Below are positions 28,646 through 36,353 of a stretch of DNA of 64,000 nt, piece after piece. Both the position numbers and the translations under genes were made by a program. Positions within the stretch are counted from its first letter, which is position 1. The number at the start of each line of letters is the position of its first letter. This DNA is from Pulveribacter suum (GTDB taxonomy: Bacteria; Pseudomonadota; Gammaproteobacteria; Burkholderiales; Burkholderiaceae_C): positions 248,001-312,000 of the forward strand of contig NZ_CP027792.1 in the NCBI RefSeq assembly GCF_003013695.1, in the 5' to 3' direction. Below the pieces are notes generated by a model. It saw only the letters and a program-made list of their open reading frames with translations, did no database searches and was not told the DNA's origin.

Positions 28646-28775
28646 TTTCTTTTGAGAGGCGACGCGGCCCCGTGGCCGCGCCCTCTCGTGCCATGCACCC
28701 CGGCCAGCCTGGGGTTTGGCCTCCGTGGCCCAATGGCGCACCGAAGCGGCGCCGCGCGTTGCTTTCACGCACTCC

Positions 28776-30077
28776 ATGGCCCCACCGCAAGCTCCGTCCT
28801 CCGTTTCCCCTTCGCAACCTGAACGAACGGGCAGCGTCTTTCGCAACGGCGGCTTCACCGCCTTCCTGGCCGCGCGCATGGTGGCTGTCGTCGCCACGCA
28901 GGTGCAGGCGGTGGTCGTCGCCTGGCAGGTGTATGACCTGACGCGCGAGCCGCTGGCGCTGGCCTGGGTGGGGTTGGCGCAGTTTTTGCCCATGCTGAGC
29001 CTGCTGCTGCCGGCCGGCGACCTGATCGACCGCTTCGACCGCCGCCGCATCCTGGCGGCGAGCTGGTCGGTGGGGGCGCTGTGCAGCGCGCTGCTGTGGT
29101 GGCTGTCTGGCCACGGCGCCAGCGGCGTGGCGGGCATCTATGCCGTGCTGGTGCTGTACGGCTGCACGCGCGCGTTCTCGGGGCCGGCGCTGCAAAGCCT
29201 GCTGCCGCAGATCGTGCCGCGCGGCCAGCTGGCGCAGGCCATGGCCGCCAACAGCATGCTGATGCGCGGCGCGGCCGTGGGCGGGCCGCTCTTGGGCGGC
29301 CTGCTGTACGCGCTGGGCGGCGGGCGACTGACCTATGCGGTGTGCTGCGCCTGCTTCGTGCTGGGGGCCGTGCTGCTGCGCCGGGTGGCGGTGCCCCACG
29401 CCGGCCCGCGCGTGCAGGCCCAGGGCACGATGGCCGAGCGCTTCGGCGCCGGCATCACCTTCATCCGCACGCGGCCCATCATCCTGGGCACCATCTCGCT
29501 GGACTTGTTTGCCGTGCTGCTGGGTGGCGTGGTGGCCCTGCTGCCCATCTACGCGCAGGAGGTGCTGCACGTGGGCCCCGCCGGCCTGGGCGCGCTGCGC
29601 AGCGCCATGGCGGTGGGCGAGGTGGGCATGGGGCTGCTTTTGAGCGTACGGCCGATCTCGCGCCACGTGGGGCGCACCATGTTCGCCGCGGTGGCGGTGT
29701 TCGGCGCGGCCAACCTGGTGTTCGCGCTGTCGCACTGGTTCTGGCTGTCGTGCCTGATGCTGGGAATAGCCGGCGCCGCCGACATGGTGAGCGTGAACAT
29801 CCGCGGCACGCTGGTGCAGTTCTCCACGCCGGATGCGATGCGCGGGCGCGTGAACGCGGTCAACATGCTGTTCATCGGCTCGTCCAACGAACTGGGCGAG
29901 TTTCGCGCCGGCACCAGCGCGGCGTGGCTGGGTGCGGTGCAGGCGGCGGTGCTGGGCGGGGTGTGCACGCTGGGGGTGGTGGCGGCGTGGATGAAGGTGT
30001 TTCCGCTGCTCAGGCGGGTGGATCGGTTTGAGGAGGCGGCGCGGGTGAGTGAGGCGCAGGGGCTGGAGGGCCGTTGA
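28776..30077 (+). CDS. MFS transporter (MFS_3/EntS-like)
   Basis: 433 residues from the ATG at 28776; the frame opens at 28716 and would add 20 unlikely residues. Ten to twelve membrane helices, with the MFS signature loop between helices 2 and 3 as DLIDRFDRRRI and the characteristic RAFSGPALQSLLPQIVPRGQL in the first half and ISLDLFAVLLGGVVALLPIYA in the second. This subfamily includes siderophore exporters such as EntS and macrolide exporters. No siderophore biosynthesis genes are nearby, so the substrate is open. Preceded by the dodecin terminator. Confidence 0.88.
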   Translation: MAPPQAPSSVSPSQPERTGSVFRNGGFTAFLAARMVAVVATQVQAVVVAWQVYDLTREPLALAWVGLAQFLPMLSLLLPAGDLIDRFDRRRILAASWSVGALCSALLWWLSGHGASGVAGIYAVLVLYGCTRAFSGPALQSLLPQIVPRGQLAQAMAANSMLMRGAAVGGPLLGGLLYALGGGRLTYAVCCACFVLGAVLLRRVAVPHAGPRVQAQGTMAERFGAGITFIRTRPIILGTISLDLFAVLLGGVVALLPIYAQEVLHVGPAGLGALRSAMAVGEVGMGLLLSVRPISRHVGRTMFAAVAVFGAANLVFALSHWFWLSCLMLGIAGAADMVSVNIRGTLVQFSTPDAMRGRVNAVNMLFIGSSNELGEFRAGTSAAWLGAVQAAVLGGVCTLGVVAAWMKVFPLLRRVDRFEEAARVSEAQGLEGR

Positions 30078-30180
30078 CGCGGTGCCGAAGCTGAAACTGA
30101 AGAAAAAATCTGGGAAAAGCGGATTTCTGCAAGAAATGTTGTAGCACTGCAGATTTTTCCTTGCCCCAAAGGTCATCTGC

Positions 30181-30748
30181 ATGAGCGCTGTTGGCTATGC
30201 GTGGATCCAGCAAGCTTTGGACACGCCCGATTTCCTTGGTACGCAGCAGGCGCGCGCAGCGCCCGTCAGCCGTATCGAGCGGCTGCCCGAAGGGGCGTTG
30301 CTGGTGCCGCCTCGGCTGGTGCCCGCGCAGGAGCTGCTGCCCCAGGCGCTCTTTGCCATCAAGCACGAGGGCGTCCGGCCGGACCTGCTGGCTGTGGCGC
30401 TGCGCCGCATCCCGCCTGAGCAGTTGGCCGAGCTGGCCCGCAGCGGGCCGAACGGGGTCTATACCCGCAAGCTATGCCATCTCTGACCTGCGCCAGGAGG
30501 TGGACTTCCTCGCCCTGTTCGACCGGGTATCGCTCTTCATCAACGACCGCCACGACGTGCGAAGCAGCGACCTGACCACGCTGATCGTGACGATTTTCCA
30601 AAACGGCGGAAAGCTGTCGAACCACCGGCGCAAGCAGTTCGCGCAGCGCGTGCCGTTGCAAGCGCTGGATGCCATCGAGACGGGCGTGAGCCGCGCCATG
30701 CGGGGCTTGCCGCTGGATCAGGCATCGCGCAGCACGCTGAATTCCTGA
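30181..30748 (+). pseudogene. Fic-family protein remnant lacking the Fic core
   Basis: The first part (30181-30486, MSAVGYAWIQQALDTPDFLG to GVYTRKLCHL) matches the N-terminal region of large Fic proteins (ALFAIKHEGVRPDLLAVALR). Shortly before its stop, the +1 frame carries the usual C-terminal part (DLRQEVDFLALFDRVSLFIN, IVTIFQNGGKLSNHRRKQFA, VPLQALDAIETGVSRAM). The central ~200-residue Fic domain with HPFxxGNGR is absent. So an internal deletion plus frameshift has removed the AMP-transferase; no functional enzyme is expected. Its end overlaps the convergent helicase gene by 31 bp. Confidence 0.75.
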
Positions 30749-33700
30749 TACAGCCGCACAGGCAGCGGCACTTGCAGGGACCAATGGACAGTCATGGGCT
30801 TGCTGCCCTCCGCATGTTCGCGCACCACGGGCCCGCAGGCCCGGTACGGGGCGCCTTTGCTGGCGCGCACGAAAAGCTGAAAGCTCCAGCCATTGCCAGG
30901 GCTGCCCAGATAGCGCTGACCCGCCGCAGTGGCAGGGCCTGCCGAGTTTTGCGACTGCCAGTGAAAGCGCCCGGGGCTGACGGCGTAATCGCGGTAGGCA
31001 ATACGCTCGTGGTAGCCCTCGCGCTTGTCCAGGGTCACGAACAGCAACTCCACCTTGCGCTCGTGCAGCGCCAGCACACCCGCCTGAAAGGGCGAGCGAT
31101 GCCGTGCATGCAGCCAGCCGACGGCAGTCAGGATTTCACGAATGCCATAGCTGCCGTGCAGCGTCAGCGGTACATCCTCCAGACCCGGCAGAGGCAGCGC
31201 GGGCCTGAGTGGACGCGAAGCCAGGGCCTGCGCCAGCTCACCCAGTTCGGCGCACAGCTCGGGAAACCCTCCCAGGCGGCTCATGAACTCCTCGCCGCTG
31301 CCAGCCTGCGTTCCTGCCCCTTCCACCTGGTAGGCCAGCATTTGCAACAGCGTGCTTTCCTGCGCGCCATTGGGGCGGTACGTCGCATGCGCTTCGCTCA
31401 CGCGAATCAGTTGGTCGATGCGCTGGGGTTCGTCGAAGTGCAGCAGGTCGGCGAAACGCCTTCCCATCCGGTCCTGCTCTGCGCTGGCAAGCCCAAACAG
31501 AAGGCCGGCGTCGCGTTGAAGCTGGGTCCAGCCTGAGCGCGTGCCGCTGCTGCGGTAGATGTCTTCCAGCTCCACGGCCTGTTCGCGCAGGAAATCGGTG
31601 AGGGTGACCGCGCCGCGGCCGCGCAACACGGCGTAGGTTTGCAGCTCCGAGCGCAGGCGGCGCCAGTTGAATTGCAGCAGCTGGCGCAGGTTGCCCAACA
31701 CCTGCTCACGGGTCTGTCGCTGCAACTGGATGTGGCAGCCAGGCGGCAACTGGCCGAAGCCGTGCTCCACGGCCTGCGCCAGCTGGGCGCGGGGCAGGCC
31801 GGTCAGCGTGCCCAACAGGCGGTCGAATCGGAAGCTCTGCCGTCGGTGGCCGACGAAATCCAGCACCAGACAACTGTGCTTGCCCGGCGCCAGGCGCAGG
31901 CCGCGGCCGATCTGCTGCTGAAACAACACAGGGCTTTGCGTTGGACGCAGCAGCAGCAAGGTGTCAACGGATGGCAGGTCCACCCCTTCATTGAACAGAT
32001 CACAAGTCACGATGGCAGCGATATCGCCACGTGCGAGACGTTCGGGCGCGCTGCGGCGCACCTCGGCAGGCGTGCTGCCCACCACGCACACTGCTGCGAT
32101 GCCGGCCGCGAGCAGCCTGGACGTCATGAACTCCGCGTGCGCCACCGATACGCAGAACAACAAGGCCTTGCCCCGCCGGGGATCGTCGGCCAGGCGATGC
32201 CATTCCTGCAGCACCAACCGGGCACGCACGTCGTTGCCGGTCACCAGCCGGTCCAGCGCCGCCAGCTCGCCTGGCTGGTCCCAGGGCACGCTGGAAAAAT
32301 CGGTTTCGTCGTCGCAGGCGTAGTACTCGAAAGGACACAGCAGCTGCAAATCCAGCGCGTGCCACAGGCGCATCTCCACGGCCGGTGAGCCGTCCGGGCG
32401 GTTATCGAAATAAGGCAGGATGGGCTTGCCATCAGCCCTAGCAACACCTTGGGGCGAATGGCGCTGACGAAGGCATGAAAGCGGTCGGCGGCAAGGCGGT
32501 GGCACTCATCAACCACGACGCTGTGCCAATGGTCGGCGCCGTGCTGGCGTGCCAACTCGCGGCTGGTGACGCTGTCGATGGTGGCAAACAGGTGATCGTG
32601 CTGAGCGGGGCTGCTGCCATCGGCCAGCACCTCGCCAAAGCTGTGGTCGCGCAGCACCTCGCGAAACGTGCGCAGCGCCTGGCGCAGTATTTCCTGGCGA
32701 TGCGCCACGAACAGCAGGCGCGGACGGCCACCCTGTTGTTCGCAGCTGCGCCGGTAGTCGAAGGCCGCCACCACTGTCTTGCCGGTGCCTGTCGCCGCCA
32801 CCAGCAGGTTGCGCCAGCGGCCGTGCTCGCGCTCGATCTGCAGCTGCTCCAGCATGTCTTGCTGGTAGCGCTTGGGTTGCAGGTCGAAATACGTCGGGCG
32901 GGCGATCAGGTCCTGGCCTGATTCGCGCCGCAGGGCTTCGCCCAGGGCTTTCCGGTGCTGGGCATTGGCCGGGTCATAGGGCTGGAATTCGCTGTCTTCC
33001 CACAGCGTCTCGAAGTGTGCCTTGGCGTGCTCGAACAGGTCGGCCTGGCCGCGCTCGGTGAACTTCACGGTCCATTCGAGGCCGCCCATGAGCGCGGCGC
33101 CGGACAGGTTGGCACTGCCGACATAGGCCGAGCCAAAACCGCTGCGGCGCTGGAACAGCCAGGCTTTGGCATGCAGCCGGGTGCGTCGCCCATCCAGGGA
33201 GACGCGAATGCTGCAGCCAGGCAGCGCAGCCAACGCATCGAGCGCGCGGATCTCGGTGGCGCCGGTGTAGGTGGTCGTGATGATGCGCACCCGCGTGCGG
33301 GGCGCCCCGTTGGCATCGACGGCCGTGGCTGCCTGCAGCACATCCAGCAGCTTGCGCACGCCCGAATGCGTGATGAAGCTGACCAGGATGTCCACCTGGT
33401 CGCAGGCGGACAGCTCCCTTCGCAACTCATACAGCAAGGAGGGCGAGCCCTTCCCGGCCGTGAACAGCCAGGGCAGCACCAGTCCGGTTTGCGGCCATTG
33501 CGGCACCTGGCTCGGCGCGTGAACGGCCCGCAGCACCGCCAGGGGCTGGGCCAGGGTCTCGATCTCCGGCGCGGCCGGATGGAGGATCTGGCGGGCGTGC
33601 AGCAACAGCGCATTCGACAACTGCAATTGGCGGAGTTGACGCTCCGAGGCGCTGCCTTCGATGCCGTCCAGTATTTGCGCCAACTGCTGCGCAATGGCTT

Positions 33701-33821
33701 GCGCCAGGCGTGGCCCCGCTTCGTCGGGCGGCAGTACGGCGAGAGTCCTGTGCTGCGCTGCCGTGTCGCTCAGCAGCGAGTCGGTCATCAAGAGGTCATA
33801 GAGACCCTCGGGCAGTGTCAT
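30718..33821 (-). pseudogene. PLD-nuclease/DEAH-helicase fusion with DUF3427-like C-terminus, frameshifted
   Basis: Upstream frame (33821 to ~32436): phospholipase-D-type domain with RLHAKAW (H217, K219) and GSANLS, then helicase motif I AATGTGKT (~343-350), motif II VVVDECH, and PKVLLGL. The downstream frame resumes with ADGKPILPYFDNRPDGSPAV and carries motifs V-VI (FNEGVDLPSVDTLLLL, QQIGRGLRLAPGKHSCLVLD) and a long C-terminal domain ending at 30718. The expected motif III (TATPER) is missing exactly at the junction. A GGGCTGA at 32432-32438 fits a 22-bp deletion between two such direct repeats. The encoded helicase is therefore broken. Start is 12 bp after the NERD helicase B stop: same operon. 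Confidence 0.82.
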
Positions 33822-33832
33822 GGTGACCAGGT

Positions 33833-35656
33833 TCAGGAAGTGGGATGCGGTGAGTTCTCGGTATTGATCGTCGTCAGGAACAACCGATGCGTTGCCCGTG
33901 TCGCCGCCACATAGCGCACCCGCGCTTCGACCGCGGCCTGTTCAGGTTCAGGTGAGGGGCCCGCCTCGCCTTCTACCAGTGCCACCACCGGGAACTCCAG
34001 CCCCTTGCTGACCTTCATGGTCATTACCTTCACGGCATTCGCCAGCGGGTCGTACACGCCCGCGCGCAGACGGTTTTGGACTGGCAGGCCGCGCCGCGCG
34101 AGGGTGCGGGCGCACAGGTCACGGGCTTTGGCATCGCGGCACAGCACGGCCATGTCGCCCCAGGCGAAGCCGTCGGTGTAGGCGCCTTGCAGCAGCTCGG
34201 CCACCCGGTGCGCCTGCTCGGGCAGGCCGGGCAGGTCGACCACGATGGGCTCGGGGCCGTCCCGGCCGCAGCTGACTGGCTGCACCAGCGGCACGCCGTC
34301 GTCGTCGCGGTCCTCGGCGGTCAGCAGGCCGCCGGCCATGGCGTGCGCGGCCGCGAGGATCTGCCGCGTGTTGCGGTAGTTGATGCGCAGGATGCTGGTG
34401 CGCCCCTGCGCCTGGATGCCCACGCTCTTGAAACTGAAGTTCTTCTTGCGGCCGCGCTCGTAGATGCTTTGCGCGTCGTCGTACAGCACCAACAGGCTGT
34501 TGGTCGCCGGGTCCACCATCTGCGTGACGAGCTTGAGCCACTCGGGCGCAAAGTCGTGCCCCTCGTCGATCAGCACGGCCAGGTACTGGCCCTGCGGAAC
34601 GTGGCCGCGCTGCACGCCGTCGATCACGCGCTGCACCATGTCGGCAAAGAACGCATCGGGCGGCAGCTGCGCGGGCGGCAGCGCCAGCCCGAAGGCCACC
34701 AGCTGCGCGCGCGCCCACTTATGAAAGTGCAGGCAGTGCACGCGCTCCCGCAAGCCCTTGGCAGCCATGGTGGCGGCCAGCTTCACGGCCAGCGGCTCGT
34801 TGTAGCAGAGCACCAGAATGGGCTTGCCGCTGGCGTTGGCGCGCGCCAGGTGCTCGGCGCGCCAGCCCAGGATCATGGTCTTGCCCGAGCCGGCCACGCC
34901 GTGGATGACGCGGTGGCCATCGCCCAGCGAGCGCGCCAGTTGCTCCTGCTGCAAGTCCATCACGCGCAGCATGTCGGGCACCTGCGCGTCCTCGGCGGTG
35001 TCGTCGAACAGCCCCGCCTGCTCGGGCACGCGCACCTGCGGAAAGAGCAGCCAGCGCACGCGGTCCAGCTGCGGCAGGCCCAGGGTCTGGTAGCGCTCGT
35101 AGGGGAACATCTCCCACAGCCGACTCTGAAATTCTTCGGCATCGACGCCCTCGGTCATCTCGTCGCTGCAGATCACGCGCCGCGCGGCAACGGCCTGCGC
35201 CAGCCCGGCGTCGGTAAATTGCCTGCGCGTGATATTGGCCAACACCACGCCATAGCTCCAGGCAAAGACCAGCTCGCCCTTGCGCGGACCTTCCAGGTGC
35301 ACCAGGCGCCGGTCGCGGCGCAGCGTATCGAGCACCTCGTGGGCGTACCTGCGCGCCTGCGCGTCGGGAGACTGGATGGACTTGGGCTGGCCAGTGGCGC
35401 CGTCCAGGATGGTCCAGCTGTCCCGGTCGGCCTGCACGATGGTGGACAGGCGAAAGTCCTTCACTTCCAGGATCAGCAAGCCGCGGCTGGGATGCAGCAC
35501 GATAAAGTCCGGATGCACCTGGCGCGGGCCGACGGGCACGTCGTACCACAGCAGATAGTCGTCCTCCAGCTTGGTCTCCAGGCGCTCGGCCAGGCGCCGC
35601 TCGCCGGCCGTCATGCGCGGCTTGCACGCGTTCAGCGAGGGGATCACGGTGGCCAT
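33833..35656 (-). CDS. NERD-domain UvrD-like helicase (paralogue B, intact)
   Basis: 607 residues. NERD domain with D50 (HPDFIVL) and E64/K66 (LEVKDF); superfamily 1 helicase core with Walker A GVAGSGKT, LIDEGHDFAPEW, LYDDAQSIYERGRK, INYRNTRQI, MTMKVSKGLEFPVV and an intact motif VI YVAATRATHRLFL. It is the paralogue of the gene at 25761-27572; the two share nearly identical DNA around Walker A (26786-26843 and 34869-34926). The downstream PLD-helicase starts 11 bp after its stop, so they form an operon, either repair or anti-phage (inference). First ATG at 35656. Confidence 0.88.
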   Translation of the reverse strand: MATVIPSLNACKPRMTAGERRLAERLETKLEDDYLLWYDVPVGPRQVHPDFIVLHPSRGLLILEVKDFRLSTIVQADRDSWTILDGATGQPKSIQSPDAQARRYAHEVLDTLRRDRRLVHLEGPRKGELVFAWSYGVVLANITRRQFTDAGLAQAVAARRVICSDEMTEGVDAEEFQSRLWEMFPYERYQTLGLPQLDRVRWLLFPQVRVPEQAGLFDDTAEDAQVPDMLRVMDLQQEQLARSLGDGHRVIHGVAGSGKTMILGWRAEHLARANASGKPILVLCYNEPLAVKLAATMAAKGLRERVHCLHFHKWARAQLVAFGLALPPAQLPPDAFFADMVQRVIDGVQRGHVPQGQYLAVLIDEGHDFAPEWLKLVTQMVDPATNSLLVLYDDAQSIYERGRKKNFSFKSVGIQAQGRTSILRINYRNTRQILAAAHAMAGGLLTAEDRDDDGVPLVQPVSCGRDGPEPIVVDLPGLPEQAHRVAELLQGAYTDGFAWGDMAVLCRDAKARDLCARTLARRGLPVQNRLRAGVYDPLANAVKVMTMKVSKGLEFPVVALVEGEAGPSPEPEQAAVEARVRYVAATRATHRLFLTTINTENSPHPTS

Positions 35657-35767
35657 GGGGGCTCAGATGCGTACGTGGTTCATGACCGGACGGTTATAGC
35701 CCAGGAGCCACACGCCCGCGCAGTCACCGCCGTACAGGCTGGCACGCACGCAAACCCTCCAGACCGT

Positions 35768-36130
35768 TTATGGCTGCGGAGGCGGCAGGGATGTCACCGC
35801 TCCGTCCACCACTGCCTCGCGGCTGCCTGGCGGGCAGGGCTGGTCGGTATAGACGACGGAGCTTCCACGCACGCATTTGCGGGGTGGCGCAGGCGGCTCG
35901 GACGAGCCCGCAGCAGCGCCGCGGGCAGCCCCCGCCGCAGGCCGTGGCTGTCCGCCCTTGTCACGCGGCAACGTTTCCGGCCCCGGCCGGGTGATCTTGC
36001 GCCAGACGTGCTCGGTCCAGGGGCCGGTGTGGGGCAGCCACTGCTCAGATGTCCACCAGGCCGCCACGGCACCGGCCAGGGCCAGCACGGCCAGGGCCGT
36101 CCAGGCGACGCGTTCGCGGGGGCTGCGCAT
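35768..36130 (-). CDS. Small membrane-anchored protein with DUF4124-like C-terminus
   Basis: 120 residues. One N-terminal membrane helix (VAWTALAVLALAGAVAAWW), a Pro/Gly/Arg-rich linker and a C-terminal segment RKCVRGSSVVYTDQPCPPGS. The paired cysteines around YTDQPCP resemble the DUF4124 domain found in many periplasmic proteins of this group, though here shortened. Likely periplasmic with an uncleaved anchor. It follows the small lipoprotein gene by 19 bp on the same strand, downstream of topB. Function unknown. Confidence 0.65.
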   Translation of the reverse strand: MRSPRERVAWTALAVLALAGAVAAWWTSEQWLPHTGPWTEHVWRKITRPGPETLPRDKGGQPRPAAGAARGAAAGSSEPPAPPRKCVRGSSVVYTDQPCPPGSREAVVDGAVTSLPPPQP

Positions 36131-36149
36131 GGGGGTGAGAGCTGGGCCG

Positions 36150-36353
36150 TCAGCGCGAGCGCTGGCGGCCCACGCTCAGGTCCACCGTGCCGAACACGGT
36201 GACGCCGCTGCTGTCGCCCTGCTGGCTGTCTGCCGTGCCGGGCTGGTGCGCCGCTGTGCCGCTCGTGGCCGTGCAGCCGCCCAGCGCGGCGGCAAGGGCC
36301 CGCGTGGCCAGCACGCAACGCGCGGCGGCAGCGGCGGCGCGCCCTGTCGCCAT
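36150..36353 (-). CDS. Small putative lipoprotein overlapping topB
   Basis: 67 residues. N-terminus basic then hydrophobic (MATGRAAAAAARCVLATRAL) leading to a lipobox-like LGGC near residue 28; the mature part is short, ending VTVFGTVDLSVGRQRSR. The ATG at 36353 overlaps the topB stop (TGATG), which is typical for translational coupling and supports a real gene. A GTG one codon earlier is possible. Not recognised; could be a fortuitous frame. Confidence 0.45.
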   Translation of the reverse strand: MATGRAAAAAARCVLATRALAAALGGCTATSGTAAHQPGTADSQQGDSSGVTVFGTVDLSVGRQRSR

